Part shown: in pieces, positions 1 to 7,999 of the stretch
How positions within the stretch are numbered: the stretch's first letter is position 1
Layout of the letters: the number at the start of each line of letters is the position of its first letter
Assembly: GCA_964436935.1 (NCBI GenBank)
Contig: CAYTES010000041.1
Location: 1-12,927, forward strand
Length of the DNA stretch: 12,927 nt
Reading direction: 5' to 3'
DNA from: CAYTES01 sp964436935
GTDB taxonomy: Bacteria > Patescibacteriota > Gracilibacteria > UBA1369 > UBA12473
Notes under the pieces: model-generated
Databases searched by the model: none
Seen by the model: the letters and a program-made list of their open reading frames with translations, nothing else
What the model was told of the DNA's origin: nothing
Made by a program: the position numbers and the translations under genes

Positions 1-71
1 GCTTTATTTCCACTTCCAAAATCTCTACTGGTGCTTTTGAGGGCTGAATGCAGGATTAAAGATAAGAATAT

Positions 72-100
72 AATATAACGCATATATTAAAATTTGTCAA
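72..100 (-). promoter_or_regulatory. Putative sigma70-type promoter facing left, out of the window
   Basis: Read on the minus strand, there is a perfect TTGACA (-35, positions 100-95), a 17-base spacer and TATATT (-10, positions 77-72), in AT-rich sequence. This is the best consensus promoter in the window. Transcription would start near position 65 and run off the left edge, so it probably serves a divergent gene or RNA whose body is outside the window. A minus-strand ATG at 83-81 opens a frame to the edge (27 codons), but it lies inside the spacer and would not be on this transcript. The target is unknown. Confidence 0.55.
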
Positions 101-105
101 CCAAT

Positions 106-175
106 TTGACCCTAAGAAAATACACCCATACACACATAGAAGCTTGTAATAAAATGCCAATAATGAAATTATACT
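106..175 (+). promoter_or_regulatory. Putative promoter region for glmS
   Basis: Two weak + strand options exist. One is TTGACC at 106-111 with the poor -10 TACACA at 129-134 (spacer 17). The other is TATACT at 170-175, a good -10 with only a poorly spaced TTGTAA (144-149) upstream. The second would give a leader of roughly 14 bases before the glmS ATG. I see no glmS-ribozyme-like core in the 196 bases upstream. No earlier gene end can be assigned at the left edge: the three + frames stop at 37-39, 45-47 and 76-78, with no recognisable peptide. Confidence 0.35.
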
Positions 176-196
176 ACCGTCCTTAACTTCGTTTTC

Positions 197-1987
197 ATGT
201 GTGGAATTTTTGCCTACCATGGCCCTCAAAACAATGCGGCACTACTTGCCGTCGAAGGCTTGAAAAATCTGGAATACCGAGGGTACGATTCATGGGGAAT
301 TGCCTGTAAGACAACGGATCGCATTGAGGTGGAAAAACATGTGGGGAAAATATCGAATGTGGAAAAACTGAAACCGGAACTCATGGACGAGGTGAATCAT
401 ATCGCCATTGGACATTCGCGTTGGGCCACTCACGGTGGAGTCACCCGTGCCAATGCCCACCCGCACCTGAGCCAAGACGGGAAAATTGCCATTGTTCACA
501 ACGGCATCATTGAAAATTATATGGAACTCAAAAAAGAACTGATTGAAAAAGGATTTCACTTTATTTCGGAAACGGATACCGAAACCATGGCGCACATGAT
601 TGAATATTACATGGAGCAGGAAAAAGGAGATTTCGAAAAAGCCTTTCAAAAAGCCATCCAAAGACTAGAAGGGCGCTATGCTATTTTGGCGATTGCACAG
701 GATGAGAATAAAATTTTGGCGGCGCGAAAAGGCTCGCCCTTAATCGTGGGCGTAGGCCCTTTGGATCACGAATTTTTTATTGGATCGGATGTTCCCGCTT
801 TTCTCAAATACACCAAACGTGTCCTGTATTTAGATGATGAACAAATGGTAGTGTTGAGCGAAAAAGGAGCTAATTTCTATACGATTGAAAATGGAGCTCC
901 GCTTGAAAAAAGAGTGGTGGAACTGGATCTGGATTTACAAAGTGCCGAAAAAGGAGATTATCCGCATTTCATGATCAAGGAAATCATGGAACAAAAAGAG
1001 ACCATTCAGCGCGCCATCAATCAAGATCCGGAGACATTGAAAAAAGTAGCCCAGGCCATAAGAGACGCTTTTGGAACGTTTCTCATCGGATGCGGAACCG
1101 CGGGGAAAGTGGCTCTCGCAGGATCTTATCTTTTTTCCCGGATTGCAAAAAAACATGTCAATTTCACGTTTGGCTCCGAATTTGGAAGTTATCAAGATTT
1201 TTTGACGGATAAAACATTGATGATCGCCATCTCACAAAGTGGAGAAACCGCCGACACGTTGGAGGCGATCGAAATTGCAAAAAAGAAGGGGGTAAAAATT
1301 GCCACCATTGTGAATGTGGAAAGTTCCACCATGGCTCAAATTTCCGACATGGTGGTGCCGATCAAGGCAGGCCCCGAAAAAGCGGTCGCCTCGACCAAGG
1401 CCACCACCTCACAGCTGGCCATTTTAACACTGCTTGCCTATGCCACGGTCGGTCGATTGAATGAAGGACAGCAATTGCTCATCGCCACAGCGGGAGAAAT
1501 CAACGACATGCTCAACCCCCGGTATGAAGAACACATTCGAAAATTAGCAGAAAAAATCCAAGCCGTGGAAAGCATGTACATCATTGGAAAAGGCCTCAAT
1601 TATGCCATGGCGCTTGAAGCCGCCATCAAACTCCAAGAAGTTTCTTACATCCATGCCGAAGGCTTTGCCGCTGGGGAACTCAAGCATGGGCCGCTGGCCC
1701 TCATCGCAGAAGGGACACCCTGTGTCGTGATTGTGGCCAATGATGAAACCCGTTCGGACATTCTCAATAATGCCATGGAAGTGAAAGCCCGCGGGGGCTA
1801 CATCATCGGTATTGCGCCTCAAGAATCGGAAATTTTTGACTATTGGATCAAAGTACCGGATGCGGGAAACGCCTCCCCCATCGTGAACATCATTCCAATT
1901 CAAATCTTGGCCTACCATTTGGCCGTGGTACGACAAAACAACCCCGACATGCCCCGCAATTTGGCCAAGAGTGTCACTGTGAAATAA
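197..1987 (+). CDS. glmS: Glutamine--fructose-6-phosphate aminotransferase (isomerizing), GlmS
   Basis: This cytoplasmic enzyme converts fructose-6-phosphate and glutamine to glucosamine-6-phosphate, the first step toward UDP-GlcNAc for peptidoglycan and surface glycans. At 596 residues it is full length for the family. The N-terminal glutaminase domain starts MCGIFAYHG, so Cys2 becomes the N-terminal nucleophile after Met removal; HSRWATHG (73-80) and HNGIIENY (101-108) are the glutamine-site motifs. Two SIS sugar-isomerase domains follow: SQSGET at 346-351 binds the sugar phosphate, and AEGFAAGELKHGPLAL (487-502) carries the catalytic Lys/His region. The end, RNLAKSVTV, is the family signature tail. 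One oddity is the first SIS loop, which reads GCGTAGKVA rather than the usual CGTS, so the usual phosphate-contacting Ser is Ala302. The ATG is fixed by Cys2. The gene is separated from pyk by 225 bases and is probably a separate transcription unit. Confidence 0.97.
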   Translation: MCGIFAYHGPQNNAALLAVEGLKNLEYRGYDSWGIACKTTDRIEVEKHVGKISNVEKLKPELMDEVNHIAIGHSRWATHGGVTRANAHPHLSQDGKIAIVHNGIIENYMELKKELIEKGFHFISETDTETMAHMIEYYMEQEKGDFEKAFQKAIQRLEGRYAILAIAQDENKILAARKGSPLIVGVGPLDHEFFIGSDVPAFLKYTKRVLYLDDEQMVVLSEKGANFYTIENGAPLEKRVVELDLDLQSAEKGDYPHFMIKEIMEQKETIQRAINQDPETLKKVAQAIRDAFGTFLIGCGTAGKVALAGSYLFSRIAKKHVNFTFGSEFGSYQDFLTDKTLMIAISQSGETADTLEAIEIAKKKGVKIATIVNVESSTMAQISDMVVPIKAGPEKAVASTKATTSQLAILTLLAYATVGRLNEGQQLLIATAGEINDMLNPRYEEHIRKLAEKIQAVESMYIIGKGLNYAMALEAAIKLQEVSYIHAEGFAAGELKHGPLALIAEGTPCVVIVANDETRSDILNNAMEVKARGGYIIGIAPQESEIFDYWIKVPDAGNASPIVNIIPIQILAYHLAVVRQNNPDMPRNLAKSVTVK

Positions 1988-2126
1988 CGGCAATAAAGCT
2001 TTTCGCTCTAGGACTATTACCAATCCGTTGCTGCGCCAAATGATCAAGCATTAAAAAATCTCCTTGAGAGATCGGGACAAAATGTGGTTCTGAATCAACG
2101 CCTGATTTAAATTCCACCATAGAATG

Positions 2127-2177
2127 TATGATTAAGGAACTCAAAAGAATATATTAAAACATATAGTGCGTTACAAT
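2127..2177 (+). promoter_or_regulatory. Candidate promoter region for the pyk gene run
   Basis: The 225-base gap after glmS is AT-rich and must hold the start of the pyk transcription unit unless glmS reads through. Two -10-like hexamers are visible: TATGAT (2127-2132) and TACAAT (2172-2177). Neither has a good -35 at 16-18 bases. TACAAT is directly preceded by TGCGT, as is the TATATT of the leftward promoter at 72-100. The downstream hexamer would give a leader of about 30 bases. I see no gene and no convincing glmS terminator here; a five-pair stem at 2058-2072 is too weak. Confidence 0.3.
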
Positions 2178-2212
2178 AAAAGCAAATACCAATAAGCTCC
2201 CCCTCCCCTCTC

Positions 2213-3634
2213 ATGTCAAAAAAAACAAAGATCGTATGCACTCTGGGGCCTTCCTCGGACAGCGTGACGATTTTAGCTCAAATGATTGATGCGGGCATGA
2301 ATGTGGCTCGCTTGAATTTTTCGCATGGATCATATGATCACATGAAGCACATCATCGGCAATGTTCGCAAAGCCAGCCAAAAAACAAGCAAACCGGTGGC
2401 ACTCCTGCAAGATCTACAGGGTCCAAAAATTAGGCTGGGAACCCTGCCGGAAACCGGCATTCCTGTTAAAAAAGGCGAAACCATTCTTCTTTCCACCGAC
2501 CCCGAACTCAAAACACATTCTCAATACAACGTCATACCGGTTCAATACGCCCAGCTGCACGAGGATGTTAAAGTCGGAGATGCGCTCCTCATAGACGATG
2601 GGTATCTCGAAGTGAAAATCATTAAAAAAGAAGGAAAAAACCTCTTTTGCAGCGCAAAAACGAGCTGGATTTTAAAAAGCCATAAAGGAATCAATTGCCC
2701 GACTGCGTCCATTCGCGCCAAAACCATCACCGCAAAAGATTGGGCCGACCTGGATTTCGGATTGAAACAAGGCATAGACTATGTGGCGCTTTCCTTTGTG
2801 AAATCGGCTCAAGATATTGAAGAATTGAGAGGAAAACTCCATAAAAAGGGGCATCCTGAAGTTAAAATCATCGCCAAAATCGAGCGACATGAAGCGGTTA
2901 AAAACCTGGAAGCCATCGCCAAAGCCTCGGACGGACTAATGGTGGCGCGCGGAGATCTGGGCATTGAAATCCCGGCCGAACAGGTTCCCATCGTGCAAAA
3001 AGAAATGGTTCACTTGGGATTAAAATACGGAAAACCGGTGATCATCGCCACTCAAATTTTGGAATCCATGATCCAAAACCCTCGGGCCACCCGAGCGGAA
3101 ATCAGCGATGCCGCCACCGCCATTTTCGACCATGCGGACGCCTTCATGCTGTCCGGAGAAACTTCCACCGGTAAATACCCCCTGAGAGCGGTCCAAACCT
3201 TGGCCAAAGTGGCGCATGCCGTTGAAAAAGAACTGGAGAAAAAAAGCTATCTCCTCTCGCAACCCCGATCACTAAACCAAAAGCCCCTCACGGATGCCAC
3301 CTGTACCAATGCCGCCCTGCTTGCCGAAGAAATCGGCGCCGAGGCGTTGGTTGTTTTCACTCAAAGCGGATACACTGCGGAACAAATCATGAAACATCGC
3401 CCCCGCACGCCGGTAGTCGCAGTGACACCAAATCCCACCACGTTTCGACAGCTCCAATTGGTATGGGGCATTCATGAAATCATCTTCAGTAAAACAACCC
3501 CAACCAATGAAACCGCCTTCCTTAAAACACTGGTCCCCATCCTCAAAGAAAAATGGGGATTGAAGTCCGGAAATGAAATCGTGTGGGTGAATGCACAAAA
3601 AGGTCAAAGTTTTATACGAACGATTGTCCTCTAA
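2213..3634 (+). CDS. pyk: Pyruvate kinase
   Basis: Catalyses the last step of glycolysis, phosphoenolpyruvate plus ADP to pyruvate plus ATP, in the cytoplasm, probably as a tetramer. The 473-residue length is normal. KIVCTLGPSS at the N-terminus, RLNFSHG (33-39, with Arg33, Asn35, Ser37) and DLQGPKIRLG (67-76) lead into the B domain (about 72-170). KIERHEAV (222-229, metal ligand Glu224) and MVARGDLGIEIP (243-254, metal ligand Asp248) form the active site, and TRAEISDAATAI and MLSGETSTGKYP (312-323) complete it. The C-terminal domain contains VVFTQSGYTAEQI, the usual allosteric-domain region. The start is preceded by a pure pyrimidine tract rather than a Shine-Dalgarno sequence. ruvC follows after 13 bases, so the two are likely co-transcribed. 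Confidence 0.97.
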   Translation: MSKKTKIVCTLGPSSDSVTILAQMIDAGMNVARLNFSHGSYDHMKHIIGNVRKASQKTSKPVALLQDLQGPKIRLGTLPETGIPVKKGETILLSTDPELKTHSQYNVIPVQYAQLHEDVKVGDALLIDDGYLEVKIIKKEGKNLFCSAKTSWILKSHKGINCPTASIRAKTITAKDWADLDFGLKQGIDYVALSFVKSAQDIEELRGKLHKKGHPEVKIIAKIERHEAVKNLEAIAKASDGLMVARGDLGIEIPAEQVPIVQKEMVHLGLKYGKPVIIATQILESMIQNPRATRAEISDAATAIFDHADAFMLSGETSTGKYPLRAVQTLAKVAHAVEKELEKKSYLLSQPRSLNQKPLTDATCTNAALLAEEIGAEALVVFTQSGYTAEQIMKHRPRTPVVAVTPNPTTFRQLQLVWGIHEIIFSKTTPTNETAFLKTLVPILKEKWGLKSGNEIVWVNAQKGQSFIRTIVL

Positions 3635-3647
3635 TTTGTTTATTTTC

Positions 3648-4148
3648 ATGCGTATTCTAGGAATCGATCCCGGTACCGCAACGACCGGATTCGGCATCAT
3701 CGAAGTAACTGGAGGCCGGTTTCGCCCTCTCAATTTCGGCCACATTCAAACCGAAAAAACGTACTCTCAAGCGGAGCGATTGGATCAAATCGCCTACGAT
3801 TTGGCACTACTTTGCCAACAATGGCGTCCTACGGCTTGCGCCGTGGAAAAACTCTTTTTCAGCAAAAACGTAAAAACCGCCATGGTCGTGGCGGAAGCCA
3901 GGGGAGTGATCTTGCAAACCTTGAAGCGATCAGGGTATCCTATCTTTGAATACAACCCGGGAGAAATTAAAATGGCCATCACGGGTTACGGAAAAGCCAC
4001 CAAAGATCAAATTCAAAAAATGGTGGTTCACCACCTCCAACTCAAACAAATCCCAAAACCGGACGATGCCGCCGATGCGCTCGCCATCGCCCTCTGTCAT
4101 GCGCACCACAGTCGCTACCAGCAACGAGTTGCCACTCCCTCCTCCTAA
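3648..4148 (+). CDS. ruvC: Crossover junction endodeoxyribonuclease RuvC
   Basis: Holliday-junction resolvase that nicks opposed strands of recombination intermediates with RuvAB. The chosen ATG gives 166 residues starting MRILGIDPGTATTGFG, the canonical RuvC beginning. An upstream in-frame ATG at 3591 would add 19 unrelated residues lying inside the pyk coding end, so it is rejected. The four acidic catalytic residues are all present: Asp7 in GIDPGT, Glu67 in AVEKLFF, and Asp140 and Asp143 in PDDAADALAIALCH. VAEARGVIL (81-89) and the YGKATKDQIQ region (114-123) match family blocks. No ruvA or ruvB is in the window, whereas these commonly neighbour ruvC. It lies between pyk and the TPR gene with 13-base gaps on both sides, consistent with an operon. 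Confidence 0.95.
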   Translation: MRILGIDPGTATTGFGIIEVTGGRFRPLNFGHIQTEKTYSQAERLDQIAYDLALLCQQWRPTACAVEKLFFSKNVKTAMVVAEARGVILQTLKRSGYPIFEYNPGEIKMAITGYGKATKDQIQKMVVHHLQLKQIPKPDDAADALAIALCHAHHSRYQQRVATPSS

Positions 4149-4161
4149 TTCCTCCTCCCTT

Positions 4162-5664
4162 ATGAAAAGCTTCTTGATCGGAATGTTGGTTTCCACCGGG
4201 CTGATGTTCACCTTCATCTACAGCACCGCCATCAATCCGTCCGTGTTGACTAATATTTTAAGTGCCCAAGAAAACACAAGCAATGAGGCATCGGAGGAAA
4301 ATGAATCCACCTCAATAGAAGAAGGCGCCGCCCCGGAAGAAACGGGAAGCCAATCGTATCAAACTAAAATCGAAAAAGGAGATGCCCTTTTTAAGGAAGG
4401 ATATTATGAATTGGCGGCACAACAATATGAACAAGCCAGCGTGATTGAAACCGACTTGTCGGAACCCTTCAACAAATTGGGCGCAGCCTATTTTGAAAAT
4501 GAAGACTACGAAAAAGCACTCGATGCCTTCACTGAATCGTTGAAAAAAAACTCAACGCAAGCCATCGCCCAAATTGGATTGGGAAGAAGTTTACTGGCTC
4601 TCGAAAAATTTGATGCGGCAACCCAACATTTCGCTCAATTGACCATGAACGACCCGGGGATTGTTTATTATCAAGGGGTGATGAGTGCCTATAACGGGGA
4701 CTATGAAAAGGCAAAACTGAATTTCACCCAACTCATTCCCGAAAAAAATACCGCAAAAATCGGTAGCGAATGGCCGGGAAAAGCACAAAACTATCTAAAC
4801 TCGATGGAGGAATACGTCGGAGCTCAAGACCCCAATCCCAATTACATCAAGACCCTAATGGCGCGCAGCTTTGTGGAAACCGGAGAAAAAACCTTGGCCA
4901 TCAACACGCTCTACAAAGTGTTGCAACAAGAATCCGACTATAGAGACGCCTGGATTATATTGGGATACACTTATCTGAATGAAGAACAATGGAACGAAGC
5001 GCAAGACGCCCTCTTTAAAGCGGTTGAAATCGACCCCACCAAAGCGGAAACCCGTTATTTCCTGGGACTGACCTACTACGCCAAAGAAGACTACACCTCC
5101 ACCATCGCGCAGATGGAATTGGCGCTTCAAAGCGGCTTCAAGCCGGTGCTCGATCCGTACACGAAAATCGGAGACAGTGCCGTGCATGTTCAGGATTATC
5201 AAAAGGCAATTGAAGCCTATGAAAAAATTCTGGTACTGGACTCGGGAGAAGTGGACCTCTTCATTCGTCCCGTTTGGATTTATATTGATCATCTGAATAA
5301 TCCCAAAAAAGCCATTGAATGGGCCGAGCGAGCGGTCACCGAACACCCCAATGAAGCCATGGGATACAATCTCTTGGGATGGGCCCAGATGGCCAATGGA
5401 GAATTGGAAGAAGCGGAGCAAAACTTAAATTATGCCTTGGTACTGGATTCCAAATTGGCCGCCGCGTATCTTAATTTTGGAACCCTCTATGAAAAAGAAG
5501 GAAAACTGGAACAAGCCAAAGAAAACTATAAACGAGCCTACACCTTGGATCCTTCGGGATCAGCGGGGAATCGCGCGGCGGAAAATTACAATCGACTCCA
5601 AAACACCACAACCGAATCACAAAACACCGTAACACCTTCAGACAAAACCACTCCTACACTTTAA
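4162..5664 (+). CDS. Membrane-anchored TPR-repeat protein
   Basis: Start chosen at the ATG just after ruvC (MKSFLIGMLV), because the frame remains open upstream only as an overlap with ruvC. The 500-residue product has an N-terminal hydrophobic segment (about 4-24) that looks like an uncleaved signal anchor. Next comes an acidic, Ser/Glu-rich low-complexity linker (about 35-66), then roughly eleven tetratricopeptide repeats from about 67 to 465. Typical repeats end in D-P or D-S, for example AWIILGYTYLNEEQWNEAQ (263-281) and AAYLNFGTLYEKEGKLEQAK (434-453). A Thr/Ser/Asn-rich tail ends the protein. TPR arrays are protein-binding scaffolds; with this anchor the array should lie outside the cytoplasmic membrane. 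The adjacent prepilin peptidase gene (11-base gap) suggests a link with pili or secretion, but the binding partner and function are not evident from sequence. Confidence 0.85.
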   Translation: MKSFLIGMLVSTGLMFTFIYSTAINPSVLTNILSAQENTSNEASEENESTSIEEGAAPEETGSQSYQTKIEKGDALFKEGYYELAAQQYEQASVIETDLSEPFNKLGAAYFENEDYEKALDAFTESLKKNSTQAIAQIGLGRSLLALEKFDAATQHFAQLTMNDPGIVYYQGVMSAYNGDYEKAKLNFTQLIPEKNTAKIGSEWPGKAQNYLNSMEEYVGAQDPNPNYIKTLMARSFVETGEKTLAINTLYKVLQQESDYRDAWIILGYTYLNEEQWNEAQDALFKAVEIDPTKAETRYFLGLTYYAKEDYTSTIAQMELALQSGFKPVLDPYTKIGDSAVHVQDYQKAIEAYEKILVLDSGEVDLFIRPVWIYIDHLNNPKKAIEWAERAVTEHPNEAMGYNLLGWAQMANGELEEAEQNLNYALVLDSKLAAAYLNFGTLYEKEGKLEQAKENYKRAYTLDPSGSAGNRAAENYNRLQNTTTESQNTVTPSDKTTPTL

Positions 5665-5675
5665 AAGCCCCCCCC

Positions 5676-6434
5676 ATGCCTCCTTTTCCAACTCCCCTTC
5701 TTTTCGTCGCCGGACTTCTTTTGGGAAGCTTCTTAAGCGTGCTCATTCCGCGACTCCATAAAAATGAACGCGGAATCTTTGCGGGGCGATCTCAATGTAC
5801 TCATTGTAAAACAACCCTCAAAGCCACCGACCTCATCCCGCTGGTGAGTTATGTGCTCTACAAAGGAAAATGCCGTTATTGCAAAGAATCCATTGGATGG
5901 ACTTATCCCGCATTGGAACTTTCAACGGCCTTTCTATTTTTAGGACTCGGCTTTTCCGGACTGACGCCATTGCCTCTCTATCTTTTCTATGGACTGGTAC
6001 TCATCTTTATTTTCTTTTACGACCTACGCTATCTGGAGATTCCCGATGAAGTGATGCTACCCAGTATTTTCGTCGCCATTTTAGCCAATTTAACCCCGTA
6101 CGGTATCCCCTTTCTGGACGGACTGTACGGAGCACTCATCATGATGAGCCTCTTTTTAATCCAAATCGTACTCTCAAGGGGACGTTGGCTCGGCGGAGGA
6201 GATTTACGCATTGGGGCCTTCATGGGATTTATTTTGGGATGGGAACTTACACTCGTTGCCCTACTCATGAGCTATCTCATAGGAGCAACAATAAGCCTAA
6301 TTTTGCTGGCACTAGGAAAAGTAACGCGAAAAACAATGGTACCTTTTGGCCCCTTTCTGGTTCTGGGGACTCTAATCGCCTTATTCTGGGGACCACAACT
6401 CATAGAATGGTATTTGAACTTTATTCAACTATGA
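5676..6434 (+). CDS. pilD: Type IV prepilin peptidase (PilD/GspO family, A24)
   Basis: Integral-membrane aspartyl protease that cleaves the short leader of type IV pilins and pseudopilins on the cytoplasmic side and, in many members, N-methylates the new N-terminus. The 252 residues contain the N-terminal motif GSFLSVLIPRL (17-27; the usual form is GSFLNV with Asn, here Ser). Two CxxC pairs (Cys41/44 and Cys66/69) form the zinc-binding cytoplasmic loop. The catalytic aspartates are Asp116 in FYDLRYLEIPD and Asp176 in GGGDLRIGAFMG. PFGPFL (223-228) is the conserved late motif. Several hydrophobic helices cover most of the rest. No pilin gene is in the window, so substrates are encoded elsewhere. 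The start follows a run of seven C bases with no Shine-Dalgarno. Its TGA overlaps the ATG of gpmI in the sequence ATGA, implying translational coupling. Confidence 0.93.
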   Translation: MPPFPTPLLFVAGLLLGSFLSVLIPRLHKNERGIFAGRSQCTHCKTTLKATDLIPLVSYVLYKGKCRYCKESIGWTYPALELSTAFLFLGLGFSGLTPLPLYLFYGLVLIFIFFYDLRYLEIPDEVMLPSIFVAILANLTPYGIPFLDGLYGALIMMSLFLIQIVLSRGRWLGGGDLRIGAFMGFILGWELTLVALLMSYLIGATISLILLALGKVTRKTMVPFGPFLVLGTLIALFWGPQLIEWYLNFIQL

Positions 6435-7999
6435 GCAAGCAAAAAAAAATAATTTCCTCGTCAACAGAAGACAAGAAAGTACTTTTGGTTATCCTGGACG
6501 GTTTTGGAGAGGGGAAAGCCACCAAAGGAAATGCCATCACTCAGGCTAAAATGCCTTTTTTCAATGGCCTAAAAAAAGACTATCCCGTTACCTTATTGAA
6601 AGCATCGGGAAACGCGGTCGGGCTACCCGCCGGGTATCAAGGGAACTCCGAAGTGGGACATTTCACGATCGGATCGGGACGAATCACATGGCAGTCTTTT
6701 GAAGCCATCAATCAATCGATCAAAGATAAAAGCTTTTTCACAAAACCCGAACTACTCAAGACGATTGAACGGGCAAAAAAAAATAAAGGAGCGGTTCATT
6801 TGGTAGGCATGATTTCTGATCAAGGAGTTCATGCACACATCAATCATCTTTTTACCTTGATGAAACTGGCAAAAGCTCAAAATATGAATAAAATTTTTAT
6901 TCATTGCATTCTCGATGGAAGGGATGTTCCCGAAAGGTCCGCCGGCGAATTCATTGAACAAATTAAAAAGAAAATAAAATCACTTCACTGCGGGAAAATA
7001 GCAACCCTCATCGGTCGCTACTACGCCATGGACCGAGATTCCAATTGGGACCGGACGCAAAAAGCCTACGAGCTCTTGGTCGAGGGAAAAGGGGAAGGTT
7101 GTTCCGATGCACAAAAAGCAATTAAAAAAGCGTACAAAGAAGGGGCGGAAACCGATTACTACATTCCACCTTACGTAATCGATCCGGAAGGAAAAATCAA
7201 ATCCGGGGATTCCGTTATTTTCTTCAACTATCGAACGGATCGTGCGCGACAACTCACAGAAGTATTTGTGAATAAAAAATTTGATCAATTCGAGCGCAAG
7301 CATTCCTCCGTCAATTTTGTGGCCATGGGGCCTTACACGGAAAAAGCCCCTGTGGTTTTCCCCTGCCCCCCGATTAAAAATAATCTGAGCGAGATTCTGT
7401 CTCAGCATAAAATGCTCCAACTCCGCGTCGCGGAAACGGAAAAATACGCGCATGTCACATACTTTTTCAACAGCCAAAGGGAAAACCCCAACCCTGGTGA
7501 AGACCGACTAATGATCCCTTCTCCCAAATGCCCTTCCTACGCCGAGCAACCGGAGATGAGCGCAGAAGGCGTAACTCAAAAAGCCATCTCCGAAATCCGC
7601 AAAAAAAAATACGCTTTTATTGCCATGAATTACGCCAATCCCGATCTTGTGGGGCATTCGGGAAATTTAAAAGCCACCATTCAGTCCTGCGCAATAATCG
7701 ACAAATGCTTTTCACGCTTGATTCCCGAAGCGATTAAAAACGAATACACGATTTTAGTCACCGCCGATCATGGCAATGCCGAAGAGATGCTCTATCCGGA
7801 TGGTTCCGCATGTCCCTCACACACCACCAATAAAGTGATTGGAATACTTGTTTCTTCTCCAAAACTGCCTTATACCCTTAAAAAGGGAAAAGGACTCCAA
7901 GACATTGCTCCCACAATTCTCGAACTGATGGGAATCCAAAAACCAAAAGAGATGACCGGACAATCCTTGCTTGAAGAACCATTGCCAATCAACAAGTAA
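6431..7999 (+). CDS. gpmI: 2,3-bisphosphoglycerate-independent phosphoglycerate mutase
   Basis: Interconverts 3- and 2-phosphoglycerate in glycolysis through a phosphoserine intermediate and two metal ions, usually manganese. The ATG overlapping the previous stop gives 522 residues, normal for the family; an in-frame extension back to 6185 would only overlap pilD. Metal and catalytic motifs are complete: ILDGFG (21-26, Asp23), GNSEVGH (71-77, nucleophile Ser73), SDQGVHAH (129-136), LDGRD (161-165), GRYYAMDRD (195-203), FFNYRTDRARQL (264-275), NYANPDLVGHSG (400-411), TADHGNAEEM (444-453) and SHTTNK (463-468). The last motif is followed by Val-Ile-Gly rather than the common Pro-Val-Pro. The first 16 residues are a Lys/Ser-rich extension ahead of the domain. 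Together with pyk it supplies two of the last three glycolytic steps; enolase is not in the window. Confidence 0.96.
   Translation: MSKQKKIISSSTEDKKVLLVILDGFGEGKATKGNAITQAKMPFFNGLKKDYPVTLLKASGNAVGLPAGYQGNSEVGHFTIGSGRITWQSFEAINQSIKDKSFFTKPELLKTIERAKKNKGAVHLVGMISDQGVHAHINHLFTLMKLAKAQNMNKIFIHCILDGRDVPERSAGEFIEQIKKKIKSLHCGKIATLIGRYYAMDRDSNWDRTQKAYELLVEGKGEGCSDAQKAIKKAYKEGAETDYYIPPYVIDPEGKIKSGDSVIFFNYRTDRARQLTEVFVNKKFDQFERKHSSVNFVAMGPYTEKAPVVFPCPPIKNNLSEILSQHKMLQLRVAETEKYAHVTYFFNSQRENPNPGEDRLMIPSPKCPSYAEQPEMSAEGVTQKAISEIRKKKYAFIAMNYANPDLVGHSGNLKATIQSCAIIDKCFSRLIPEAIKNEYTILVTADHGNAEEMLYPDGSACPSHTTNKVIGILVSSPKLPYTLKKGKGLQDIAPTILELMGIQKPKEMTGQSLLEEPLPINK

Noticed and set aside
1..83. Minus-strand frame beginning MRYIIFLSL at 83 and open to the window edge
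   Set aside because: Only 27 codons are visible, and its ATG lies inside the spacer of the predicted promoter at 72-100, so it would not be on that transcript.
1..196. glmS ribozyme upstream of glmS
   Set aside because: The region is AT-rich, and I could not find the conserved GC-rich core or pseudoknot segments of that ribozyme. A covariance-model search with the Rfam glmS model would settle it.
1544..2047. Minus-strand open frame of 167 codons at the glmS end
   Set aside because: It mirrors glmS codons for most of its length and has no recognisable domain or start context.
2058..2072. ATCTC/GAGAT stem as a terminator after glmS
   Set aside because: It has only five base pairs and is AT-rich. 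The T-run lies on the minus-strand side, where no gene needs termination.
3946..4161. N-terminal extension of the TPR protein by 72 residues
   Set aside because: The extension overlaps ruvC coding sequence in another frame, while the ATG at 4162 begins a clean signal-anchor sequence.
6185..6430. N-terminal extension of phosphoglycerate mutase by 82 residues
   Set aside because: It is an out-of-frame reading of the prepilin peptidase gene. The ATG at 6431 gives the family's normal length with an ATGA overlap.
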